A stretch of DNA of 14,271 bases, from positions 1-14,271 of the forward strand of contig DKEG01000067.1 in the NCBI GenBank assembly GCA_002452095.1, in the 5' to 3' direction. Below, piece after piece: positions 5,966 through 13,116 of this stretch. The notes under the pieces are model-generated. The model saw only the letters and a list, made by a program, of their open reading frames with translations, was not told where the DNA came from and did not search any database. The stretch comes from Bacteroidales bacterium UBA6828 (GTDB taxonomy: Bacteria; Bacteroidota; Bacteroidia; Bacteroidales; Paludibacteraceae). The translations under genes were made by a program, and so were the position numbers. The stretch's first letter is position 1. The number at the start of each line of letters is the position of its first letter.

Positions 5966-7093
5966 ATGACCGAATTTGACTACTACATACAGCAAGGCGA
6001 GCCGTCTCAACGCGAGAAAGCGGAGGCGTGGGCTGTAGCCATCGGTCTGCAGGATGTGGACGGGCTCAAGCCGTCGCAATATCTCCGTGATACTGCAAAA
6101 CGGCATATAGAGGGCGACATCAGCATCAAAGATGCACAGCGATTGGTACACTCCTACTATCTGTCAAAAACAACACGTACTGCCGATGACGATGAACAAT
6201 TTGAAGCCGATTCCGTAGCCTCGAAAATTGCCGAATTGCTTGAGAGTAACACGGTAGGTTTCACCCTGCAAGGCTATGTGGCTATACACAAACATCTTTT
6301 TATGGGTGTGTACAAGTTCGCAGGACGGATACGCGACTATAACATAACAAAAAAGGAATGGGTGCTTCGGGGGGGGACGGTCAGTTATCTGAATTATATG
6401 GATATACGCTCTGCCATAGAATACGACCTCGAACAGGAACGAACTTTCAGTTACAAAGGGCTATCGCAAGACGAAATCATTGCTCATATTGCACGTTTTA
6501 CTGCGGGATTATGGCAGATACACGCCTTCGGCGAGGGGAATACCCGCACAACTGCCGTATTTACGATTCTGTATTTGCGGTCTATCGGATTTGATATTGA
6601 CAATAGCCTCTTTGCAGACAACTCGTGGTATTTCCGCAACGCATTAGTGCGCGCCAATTATAAAAATGCCACAAAAGGGGTGGACTATGACTACCTCTTT
6701 TTAGAAAGTTTCTTTAGAAATTTGCTTCTTGGCGAACACAACGAACTTAAAAATCGTTACATGCTTATCAATCCTCCTGCGGAGTTGCAGCATACCCCCT
6801 CAAGCACCCCCTCAAGTACCCCCTCAAGTGCTGAAAACATACTTGCGCAGTTGAGTGAGCCTGTGCTTCGCCTGATAAAAGTAATAGGCGAACAACAGGT
6901 ATCGAAACGGGAACTAATGCAAATGTTAGGGTTAAAGGATAGAGCCAATTTTGAGGATTATAGTTTGAGTCCTGCGATGCAAGCGGGTTATGCTCATCTA
7001 TTGTATCCAAACTCTCCCAAGCACCCGCGTCAGAAATATCTATTGACAGTCAAAGGACTGATGGTCTATCAAACGTTACAGAATACTCCATGA
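5966..7093 (+). CDS. Fic-domain protein with N-terminal inhibitory-helix-like region and C-terminal winged-helix-like domain
   Basis: The 375-residue product has three parts. Residues about 20-65 (IGLQDVDGLKPS and GDISIKDAQRL) resemble a VbhA-type antitoxin segment fused in cis. The Fic core (about 95-255) has the motif HAFGEGNTR at 186-194. A Thr/Pro/Ser linker (277-288) leads to a C-terminal Fic-associated winged-helix-like domain (about 290-370; LMQMLGLKDRANFEDY). Fic enzymes usually transfer AMP or another nucleotide to a protein hydroxyl. Catalytic H186 and the G191/N192/R194 anion-binding loop are present. The usual Pro after His is Ala187, and the second Arg of GNxRxxR is Ala197. The helix lacks a clear S/TxxxE motif. 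The stop overlaps the next start by 4 bp, so it is translationally coupled into a glycan operon, an unusual place. The target is unknown. Confidence 0.86.
   Translation: MTEFDYYIQQGEPSQREKAEAWAVAIGLQDVDGLKPSQYLRDTAKRHIEGDISIKDAQRLVHSYYLSKTTRTADDDEQFEADSVASKIAELLESNTVGFTLQGYVAIHKHLFMGVYKFAGRIRDYNITKKEWVLRGGTVSYLNYMDIRSAIEYDLEQERTFSYKGLSQDEIIAHIARFTAGLWQIHAFGEGNTRTTAVFTILYLRSIGFDIDNSLFADNSWYFRNALVRANYKNATKGVDYDYLFLESFFRNLLLGEHNELKNRYMLINPPAELQHTPSSTPSSTPSSAENILAQLSEPVLRLIKVIGEQQVSKRELMQMLGLKDRANFEDYSLSPAMQAGYAHLLYPNSPKHPRQKYLLTVKGLMVYQTLQNTP
6369..6376 (+). repeat. G8 homopolymer inside the Fic gene
   Basis: Eight consecutive G encode part of Arg135-Gly136-Gly137, upstream of the catalytic motif. 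The present length keeps the frame open. A gain or loss of one G would truncate the protein before H186. Confidence 0.9.
6794..6829 (+). repeat. Three tandem 12-bp units in the Fic gene
   Basis: ACCCCCTCAAGY occurs three times head to tail (6794-6805, 6806-6817, 6818-6829), differing only in the last base of the first unit. The units encode TPSS three times in the linker between the Fic core and the C-terminal domain. Copy-number changes would keep the frame. Confidence 0.92.
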
Positions 7094-7824
7094 CCAACAT
7101 CGCCGTCATATTAGCAGGGGGAACGGGCAGCCGCGTAGGGGGCGGGCTGCCCAAACAGTTGCTGCCGCTGGTGGACGGGCGGAGCATACTGGAACATTCG
7201 GTCGGGGCGTTTGAGCAGGCGGCGTGCATCGACGGGATTGGTATCGTCATGCACCCCGACTATATTGCGTGCGCGGAAGAGATGCTGCTCCGCAACGGCT
7301 GGCAGAAAGTGGCGTTTATCATCGCGGGCGGCAAAGAGCGTTGGGAATCGAGCGTCAATGCCATTCGGGAGATTGAACGAAGGACAAAGAACAAAGAACA
7401 AAAAATGGTTGGGGCTATCCTCCAACCAACCTATACCCATCCTATAACAAATATATTGCTCCATGATGCCGCACGCCCGTTTGTGAGCACACGTATCATT
7501 GAAGATGTCTGCAAGGCATTGGAGACCCACGAGGCAGTAACGGTAGCCATCCCCGCCACGGACACGATGTATTCCGTTTCGGAGACCGCTACGGGCAAGA
7601 TAGTGCAAACCATTCCGCCCCGTGCCACCCTGATGTGCGCCCAAACGCCGCAGGCGTTCCGATTGGAGACCATAGCCGCAGCCTACCTCCATGCCTTGCA
7701 AGACCCGTACCTGCAAGCCACCGACGACTGCGGTGTCGTCTGCACCTATCTTCCAAACACACCAATTTATATTGTACAGGGTGAAGCAAGCAACCGCAAA
7801 ATAACCTACAAAGAAGATTTATGA
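7090..7824 (+). CDS. IspD/TarI-family cytidylyltransferase
   Basis: The 244-residue product is a CTP-dependent nucleotidyltransferase that makes CDP-activated polyols, either CDP-methylerythritol (IspD, isoprenoid pathway) or CDP-ribitol-like donors (TarI). Motifs in order are LAGGTGSRVGGGLPKQ (8-23), GGKERWESSVNA (80-91), HDAARPF (125-131), ATDT, AQTPQAF, TDDCGVV and a final NRKITYKEDL. The ending and the glycan-locus setting favour a TarI-like role, but IspD cannot be excluded. Two features are odd. There is an insertion at about 97-119 between SVNAI and NILLHDAAR. The protein also stops directly after KITYKEDL, where relatives usually continue for roughly ten residues. The start ATG overlaps the Fic stop (ATGA), and its stop overlaps the next start the same way. 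Base composition turns AT-rich in the last 60-80 bp. Confidence 0.84.
   Translation: MTNIAVILAGGTGSRVGGGLPKQLLPLVDGRSILEHSVGAFEQAACIDGIGIVMHPDYIACAEEMLLRNGWQKVAFIIAGGKERWESSVNAIREIERRTKNKEQKMVGAILQPTYTHPITNILLHDAARPFVSTRIIEDVCKALETHEAVTVAIPATDTMYSVSETATGKIVQTIPPRATLMCAQTPQAFRLETIAAAYLHALQDPYLQATDDCGVVCTYLPNTPIYIVQGEASNRKITYKEDL
7407..7427 (+). repeat. Hairpin inside the cytidylyltransferase insertion
   Basis: GGTTGG (7407-7412) pairs with CCAACC (7422-7427). One G-T and one G-C pair extend the stem around the loop CTATC. It lies in the non-conserved insertion and is preceded by an ACAAAGA direct repeat (7384-7400). Confidence 0.6.
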
Positions 7825-8912
7825 GCAAAAGAGTTGTCATTGTAACATGGTTTGAGTCAGACAATTTTGGTACTGTCCTTCAGGCATATTCATTGTACCA
7901 CAAGATAGCAAATCTTGGATACTCTGTTTTTTTTCTCCGAAAAATAGGCATTGTTCGTTCTATAAAACAGATCTTCAATAAATTATTTCCTTTTTGGAAT
8001 ATAAATAGTGGAACTTTAGAGACCAAAGCAAATAAATTGGAAAGCAATTACTCCATTATTGATTTTTATACCATCCATCCTTTACATTGTAAAATCAATC
8101 GGATGACGGATATATATGTAACAGGAAGTGACCAAATATGGAATACAATGTTCTTTTGGGATCCGTTTTATTATTTATATTTTGCCAAGCACAATAAAAA
8201 AATCGCTTATGGTTCCAGTATCGGCACATCACAAATCAACCCACGCTATAGACAGAAAGTAAAAAAATATCTTTCTCGTTTTGTACATATTGGAGTTCGG
8301 GAGCATTCTTCGGTAGAAATGTTATCTTCCTTATTAGGGCGAAATGATATAGTTTCAGTACCCGATCCCACTTTTTTGCTATCCAAAGAAGACTGGGAGA
8401 ATTTCGCTCAAAATGCCGTTTTTGATTATCCTGTTCCCCGCCGATATATGTTTGTTTATTTTGTAGGGAACAGCAATGCCGAGGTATATAATCAGATGAT
8501 AAAAACTATCCGCAAAGAATATGATATTCGGCAAATAATTGTAATACCATCTTATGAATCAGGGGTATCCACAGATACGGCAGATGGCGATTGGATAGAC
8601 AAAGAAGCAGGACCATACGAGTTTGTATCTTTGTTGCAAAATGCTACTATAGTATGTACAGATTCGTTTCATGCTACAGCATTAGCTATCAATCTGGGCA
8701 AAGAATTTTATGTTGCCAAACGTTTTGCAGATCATGACCCGCAATCGCAAAATACCAGGATACAGGATCTATTGTCGCATTATGGTCTGTCTCGCAGATT
8801 ATACAATGGAAAATGCGACACTGACACTATAGACACCGAGTACATCAGCAACATAATAAAAAATGATAGAAAATACGGAACACAATATCTGACAGATTCG
8901 ATAGAACAATAA
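7821..8912 (+). CDS. Polysaccharide pyruvyl transferase family protein
   Basis: The 363-residue product matches the PF04230 family (CsaB/WcaK-like), whose studied members add ketal-linked pyruvate from PEP to surface sugars. It starts with a Rossmann-like strand and the family signature VTWFESDNFGTVLQAYSL (about 8-25). It then has GSDQIWN at 102-108, IGVREHSSVEML, VPDPTFLL and the TDSFHA motif at about 280-285, with a probable catalytic His284. There is no signal peptide or membrane segment, so it should act in the cytoplasm on a lipid-linked or nucleotide-activated sugar. The start overlaps the cytidylyltransferase stop by 4 bp, and 10 bp separate it from the FrhB-like gene. The gene is markedly AT-rich (one sampled 60-base row, 8161-8220, has 17 G/C). 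A T8 run at 7927-7934 lies near the 5' end. Many family members in such loci are not proven pyruvyl transferases. Confidence 0.87.
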   Translation: MSKRVVIVTWFESDNFGTVLQAYSLYHKIANLGYSVFFLRKIGIVRSIKQIFNKLFPFWNINSGTLETKANKLESNYSIIDFYTIHPLHCKINRMTDIYVTGSDQIWNTMFFWDPFYYLYFAKHNKKIAYGSSIGTSQINPRYRQKVKKYLSRFVHIGVREHSSVEMLSSLLGRNDIVSVPDPTFLLSKEDWENFAQNAVFDYPVPRRYMFVYFVGNSNAEVYNQMIKTIRKEYDIRQIIVIPSYESGVSTDTADGDWIDKEAGPYEFVSLLQNATIVCTDSFHATALAINLGKEFYVAKRFADHDPQSQNTRIQDLLSHYGLSRRLYNGKCDTDTIDTEYISNIIKNDRKYGTQYLTDSIEQ

Positions 8913-8922
8913 TAAAATATAT

Positions 8923-10083
8923 ATGACAATATGTCCTTCTGAATATTGTACAGGGTGCTTTGCATGCATTAATGCCTGTAAAAGCGGTTGTATTTCTATG
9001 GTTGAAGATGCTTTTGGGGAATGGCATCCGCATATTGATGCTACTCATTGTGTAGAATGTGGTTTGTGCCAAAAGGCTTGTCCTAATAACCGGTCTCCTC
9101 AATTTGCATACCCTATCAAATGTTTGGCAGCATGGAATACAGATACTGCAGACAGAGCCAAATCAGCCTCCGGAGGTATAGGAAAAAAGATTGCCGATTT
9201 TACCATCAATGCACAAGATGGCATATTCGTCAGCACAGAATACGATACGGATTTCACTCCAATCCAAACTTTTGCTGCCAAAGGTAAGGATACGTCGGTC
9301 TACCAAGGTTCCAAATATATACACAGCAAAGTTGGAGATGACACTTTCGACAAAATTAAGCACTTGCTTAATGAGGGCAACCAAGTGGTTTATTTATCTA
9401 CTCCATGCCAAGTAGCAGGTTTGTTGACCTACTTAGGAAAAGACTATTCCAACCTGTTGACAGTAGATTTGATGTGTCACGGTGTCAGTCCTGTTCGCTA
9501 TTTTCAAGAAGAGTTTCGTAGGATCAAAGGTGCACACCGCCTGCAAAATGTAACAGATGTTCGTTTCCGAGACAATGAGGGACATAATTTTAGAACTACA
9601 TTATGGGATAAACATCAACTATTGCTAAATCTATCAGGACGACGCGATTACTATTTCGCAGGTTTTCTATTTGGAGTATCATTGCGCGAAAATTGTTATA
9701 CTTGCCGCTATGCACGTCCTGAACGTGTAGCCGATATCACATTAGGTGATTTCATAGGATTGGGGACAGAAAAACCTTTCACCCACCCTACAGATAATGT
9801 ATCTGCAGTTTTAATAAATACCCCAAAAGGAGAATTGTTTTTCTCACAATTACAACAAACATACCCCACTATTCAAATAGAAGAACGCCCGTATTCAGAA
9901 CGGTTATCATACCCATATTCTTTACGTAAGAGTACACCTCGTCCCAGAAGCAGAAAACTCTTTAGAAAATTGGTAGCACGCAAAGGGTTTTCATCCGCAA
10001 TCCGATATGTAATTGGTTGGAGAGTTCTCAAAAGTACTCTTTGGGAGTACACACGTAAATTAAAACAAAAATTCCATTTTTGA
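8923..10083 (+). CDS. FrhB-like 4Fe-4S protein (coenzyme F420 hydrogenase/dehydrogenase beta-subunit family)
   Basis: The 386-residue product has two N-terminal 4Fe-4S motifs of bacterial ferredoxin type, C9/C12/C15/C19 and C43/C46/C49/C53-P. The FrhB N- and C-terminal domains follow (PF04422/PF04432). Visible family marks are SASGG (about 80-85), STPCQVAGL with C162, MCHGVSP with C185, and ENCYTCRY with C258 and C261 ahead of ADITLGDFIG. In archaea this fold binds FAD and F420. In Bacteroidota glycan loci it is common next to pyruvyl-transferase-like genes, and its reaction there is not established. I infer a flavin and iron-sulfur redox enzyme acting on a sugar or on its pyruvyl modification. 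The start is ATG 8923, 10 bp after the previous stop. Its TGA shares one base with the next ATG. The gene is AT-rich like its neighbours. Confidence 0.87.
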   Translation: MTICPSEYCTGCFACINACKSGCISMVEDAFGEWHPHIDATHCVECGLCQKACPNNRSPQFAYPIKCLAAWNTDTADRAKSASGGIGKKIADFTINAQDGIFVSTEYDTDFTPIQTFAAKGKDTSVYQGSKYIHSKVGDDTFDKIKHLLNEGNQVVYLSTPCQVAGLLTYLGKDYSNLLTVDLMCHGVSPVRYFQEEFRRIKGAHRLQNVTDVRFRDNEGHNFRTTLWDKHQLLLNLSGRRDYYFAGFLFGVSLRENCYTCRYARPERVADITLGDFIGLGTEKPFTHPTDNVSAVLINTPKGELFFSQLQQTYPTIQIEERPYSERLSYPYSLRKSTPRPRSRKLFRKLVARKGFSSAIRYVIGWRVLKSTLWEYTRKLKQKFHF

Positions 10084-11072
10084 TGACAACAGAGATTATA
10101 CCTACCGTCAGTGTTATTATACCTGTTTATAATGCAGGAGACAGTTTGAACGACTGTCTCAATTCCGTATTGGCACAGACACTGCGCAATATCGAAATTA
10201 TTTGTGTATTAGATTGTCCTACAGATGGTAGCGACAAAATTGCCAAACAATATGCACAACAGGATTCACGCATACGAATTATAGAAAATGCACATAATCA
10301 ACACATCGGGAATAGTCGTAATATCGGTCTGAAAGCAGCATGCGGTGAATATGTTGCTTTCTGCGATGATGATGACACTATGGTGGCGGATTTTCTGGAG
10401 ACCATGGTCTGCGAAGCACAGAAAGCACAAGTACCTTTTGTGGGTTCATACGATATGTATATTGATATGCAGGAATTGTCCAATAGTTTATGTTGTTATA
10501 CAAAGGAGGCATATTTGTCTATTTTTTCCGGAAAGTCAGAGTTGTATAGCCCTTCCGTCTGGACATATATATACCAACGTGATTTTTTGCAGAAAAATGC
10601 TATCACATTTGTTGATACGCGATATGTAGCCATAGAGGATCGGCTCTTTAATACAATGGTTTTTGCTTGTGGAATACGATATGGAATAGAAACATATCCA
10701 TTAGTACAGAGGTATTTGTATATGCATAAAACAGAGCACACCAATGGGAGTTACACTTACCGCAAAATGGAAAATATATTGGCTATGCTTGAAAAAATGG
10801 GAGAAACAGATTTGCTATTAGAGAAAAACAGAAAGATTGTAGAACAAAATATCATTCCTTATACAGAATGTATTGCCATTTTTATGTATGGTTCATTGAA
10901 AAAAGAAATTCGGGTAAACGGACTACATAGCAGTATCAAAAAACTACATCTTATTAACAATTACCCATTGGTGAAAGCGGCTTTGCAAACATACAAACTA
11001 ATCTACAATACGCACTTGACACTTCCTAAAAATATCTTATTACGTATTCTAAAAAACATATTCGTGTTATGA
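10083..11072 (+). CDS. Glycosyltransferase family 2 (GT-A)
   Basis: The 329-residue product opens with the GT2 fold signature VSVIIPVYNAGDSLNDCLNS (about 9-28), then VLAQTLRNIEIICVLDCPTDGS and the GNSRNIGL segment. The metal-binding DxD region is CDDDD at 94-98. It should transfer a sugar from a nucleotide donor to a growing glycan on the cytoplasmic face. The C-terminal third carries no recognisable transmembrane helix, but it is basic and ends in hydrophobic ILLRILKNIFVL, which may hold it at the membrane. The frame can be read from a TTG at 10080. ATG 10083 is preferred, giving a TGATG stop-start overlap with the FrhB-like gene. Its end overlaps the next gene by 4 bp. It is AT-rich. Donor and acceptor are unknown. 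Confidence 0.88.
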   Translation: MTTEIIPTVSVIIPVYNAGDSLNDCLNSVLAQTLRNIEIICVLDCPTDGSDKIAKQYAQQDSRIRIIENAHNQHIGNSRNIGLKAACGEYVAFCDDDDTMVADFLETMVCEAQKAQVPFVGSYDMYIDMQELSNSLCCYTKEAYLSIFSGKSELYSPSVWTYIYQRDFLQKNAITFVDTRYVAIEDRLFNTMVFACGIRYGIETYPLVQRYLYMHKTEHTNGSYTYRKMENILAMLEKMGETDLLLEKNRKIVEQNIIPYTECIAIFMYGSLKKEIRVNGLHSSIKKLHLINNYPLVKAALQTYKLIYNTHLTLPKNILLRILKNIFVL

Positions 11073-11887
11073 CTGATCCTTTAGTATCTATCGTTACTGT
11101 TACTTTTAATGCCGAAAAGTATATAGAACAAACTATCCAAAGTGTGCTTGCGCAAACATACAGGAACGTTGAATACATCATTATTGATGGAGAAAGTAGT
11201 GATGGAACAATTGATATTATCCGACGTTATGCTAATCGTTTATCCTATTGGATAAGCGAAAAAGATAACGGCATTTATGATGCTATGAACAAAGGTATTC
11301 TACACGCTCATGGTGAACTAATCGGTATAGTTAATGCCAGCGATTTCTATGCCCCTTATACTATACAGACTATAGTGGATGCCTATGAGCAACATCCCAA
11401 CATCGGAATATTCCACGGCAACATCAATATGTTGAATGAAGATGGCAGTCTGTTCAAGCAAAAGAGTGCTGACAGCGATTTAGCCCAATTGGATAAAGGC
11501 TTCGGACTATTTCACCCTACTTTTTTTGTAAGAAAAGACATATATCAACAAGTAGGTCTATACGACACCTCATTTCGATTGGCAGCGGATTATGATTTTG
11601 CATTGCGTTGCAGAAACGCCGGTGTAGCATTTTATCATATTCCACAAGTATTGAGCAATTTTAGAGTTGGAGGAGCAACCAACAAGCAACGACTTAACAG
11701 TTTGAGCGAAAGTAAAACGGCATTGCTGAACAACGGTGTTACACAGCAACAAGCCGAACAGACGTATGCTTTATGGAAAAAACAAACGTATAAAGATATT
11801 ATATTAAGAAAAATATATAATGCATTATGCAAGATATTCCCGCATAAATGGATATATAAAATTTCTTTATGGATACGAATCAAATGA
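11069..11887 (+). CDS. Glycosyltransferase family 2 (WcaE-like)
   Basis: The 272-residue product has the GT2 opening VSIVTVTFNAEKYIEQTIQS (about 6-25), IIIDGESSDGT, the SEKDNGIYDAMNKGI segment typical of the colanic-acid WcaE/WcaA-like subgroup, and LAADYDFALR near the acceptor site (about 170-180). The DxD position reads NASD (89-92), where relatives usually have NADD or NSDD, so the first metal ligand is replaced by Ser. The C-terminus is basic and aromatic (KIFPHKWIYKISLWIRIK), suggesting membrane association. It starts in an ATGA overlap with the previous GT2 and ends 6 bp before the GT4 gene. It is AT-rich and the last gene of the AT-rich block. Confidence 0.88.
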   Translation: MTDPLVSIVTVTFNAEKYIEQTIQSVLAQTYRNVEYIIIDGESSDGTIDIIRRYANRLSYWISEKDNGIYDAMNKGILHAHGELIGIVNASDFYAPYTIQTIVDAYEQHPNIGIFHGNINMLNEDGSLFKQKSADSDLAQLDKGFGLFHPTFFVRKDIYQQVGLYDTSFRLAADYDFALRCRNAGVAFYHIPQVLSNFRVGGATNKQRLNSLSESKTALLNNGVTQQQAEQTYALWKKQTYKDIILRKIYNALCKIFPHKWIYKISLWIRIK

Positions 11888-11893
11888 TATAAT

Positions 11894-12985
11894 ATGCGTG
11901 TTCTTTTTATATGGTACAAACGCTCCAGAGGGATTCTCGAAGGGGGCGGACAATGCAGCCTGCGCAACTACGAAATGGTGTGCAATGCGGTAGGAAAACA
12001 GAATGTAGAGTCCTACTACATTCACGACGAATACAAACGCAAGACCCTGTGGGGGTATATCCGCGGGGTATTCTGTTTCCTGTTCGGTTACTACTACGGT
12101 TTGTCGCCACAACGGGTACGGCAAATCGTGCGCTTGGCACAAGCGTATGATTGTGTGTTTATCGACCGCAGTGTATTCGGTATCATCGCCAAGCGACTCA
12201 AACAAACGGGATACAAAGGTCAGACTATTACCCACTTTCATAATGTAGAGTATCTGTATTTCGATGCCAAACTACCCCATATCCCAGGGCGCAGTGTCAT
12301 CATACACACCGCAGATGCCAACGACCGGTATGCCTGCCTGTACTCCGACAAGATTATCGTACTCAACGAGCGGGACGCTATGCTGATAGAGCAACGCTAC
12401 GGGCGCAAAGCCGATGTATTGGTGCCGATTGCACTGGAAGACAAACTCACAGAGCAACCTGTTGACACAACAACGCTCACCCGCAAGCAGCCGTTATGCC
12501 TGTTCCTCGGTTCCTATTTCCCCCCAAACAACGAGGGTATTCTATGGTTTGTGGAGAATGTGCTGCCGCACGTGGATATACGTATGCAGGTTGTGGGAAA
12601 AGGTATGGCGCGGCTGAAAGAAGAAGCACCGCAACTGAAAGATATTGAGGTCATCAGTGATGCGCCCGACTTGCGTCCGTACCTGCAAGAGGCGGACCTG
12701 ATGATACTGCCTATATTCTCGGGAAGCGGAATGAAGGTGAAGACCTGCGAATCACTGATGTACGGCAAAAACATCATAGGTACCGCCGAAGCCTTCGAGG
12801 GCTACCACGCCGATTACCGGCGTATCGGCGGGCTGTGCAATACCGCGCAGGAGTTTATTGACTGTATCAACGCCGTTACCTCCCACCCTGTCCCGCGTTT
12901 TAATGCCTATTCGAGACAACTGTTCCTTGATAACTACTCCTATACCGCCGTGCAAAACCTGTACACACAACTGCTGGGCAAATAG
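11894..12985 (+). CDS. Glycosyltransferase family 4 (GT-B)
   Basis: The 363-residue product is a GT-B retaining glycosyltransferase (glycosyl transferases group 1, PF13692). Its N-terminal acceptor domain begins MRVLFIWYKRSRGILEGGGQ. The domain linker and C-terminal start read FLGSYFPPNNEGILWFVENV (from residue 204). The donor-binding stretch is ILPIFSGSGMKVKTCESLMY (271-290), with basic K281/K283 and conserved acidic E286, followed by GTAEAFEGY. It probably adds a hexose or similar from a nucleotide-sugar donor. Base composition returns to that of the housekeeping genes here (one sampled row, 12601-12660, has 29 G/C of 60), in contrast to the four genes upstream. It is the last gene of the operon and is convergent with the fucosyltransferase gene. 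Confidence 0.88.
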   Translation: MRVLFIWYKRSRGILEGGGQCSLRNYEMVCNAVGKQNVESYYIHDEYKRKTLWGYIRGVFCFLFGYYYGLSPQRVRQIVRLAQAYDCVFIDRSVFGIIAKRLKQTGYKGQTITHFHNVEYLYFDAKLPHIPGRSVIIHTADANDRYACLYSDKIIVLNERDAMLIEQRYGRKADVLVPIALEDKLTEQPVDTTTLTRKQPLCLFLGSYFPPNNEGILWFVENVLPHVDIRMQVVGKGMARLKEEAPQLKDIEVISDAPDLRPYLQEADLMILPIFSGSGMKVKTCESLMYGKNIIGTAEAFEGYHADYRRIGGLCNTAQEFIDCINAVTSHPVPRFNAYSRQLFLDNYSYTAVQNLYTQLLGK

Positions 12986-12986
12986 T

Positions 12987-13010
12987 TAACATCAGTTCGA
13001 TATAAACAAA
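12987..13010 (+). repeat. Post-stop motif copy 3 (+), directly after the GT4 gene
   Basis: TAACATCAGTTCGATATAAA begins one base after the TAG stop. Its partner on the minus strand (13111-13134) begins one base after the fucosyltransferase TAA. The two form a 12-bp inverted pair (12994-13005 with 13116-13127, one G-T wobble). Confidence 0.6.
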
Positions 13011-13013
13011 TTG

Positions 13014-13041
13014 TCTTACTTTTCCGCCGTAGGCGATAAGA
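13014..13041 (+). repeat. Bulged hairpin in the convergent spacer
   Basis: CGCC-GTA-GGCG (13025-13035) is flanked by TCTTA (13014-13018) and TAAGA (13037-13041), giving a two-part stem with an asymmetric internal loop. Confidence 0.5.
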
Positions 13042-13088
13042 TTTATAGCAATTTATGGGTGTAAAGTCAAAGATTTACTTAGATTTCT

Positions 13089-13116
13089 TGCCGCTTTGCG
13101 GCATAGGAGTTTTTAT
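13089..13116 (+). terminator. Probable terminator of the glycan operon
   Basis: TGCCGC (13089-13094) and GCGGCA (13098-13103) form a GC-rich 6-bp stem with loop TTT. TAGGAG and then TTTTT (T-rich to 13120) follow. The T-tract starts six bases after the stem, a little far for a textbook intrinsic terminator. It suits the plus strand only. Confidence 0.5.

Noticed and set aside
7090..7824. Calling the gene ispD outright
   Set aside because: The C-terminal motif and glycan context fit the TarI side of the family as well or better, so only the family name is given.
8923..10083. Evidence for coenzyme F420 metabolism or hydrogenase
   Set aside because: Only the FrhB-like fold is present. No hydrogenase subunits or F420 biosynthesis genes are nearby, and the family is common in glycan loci without F420.
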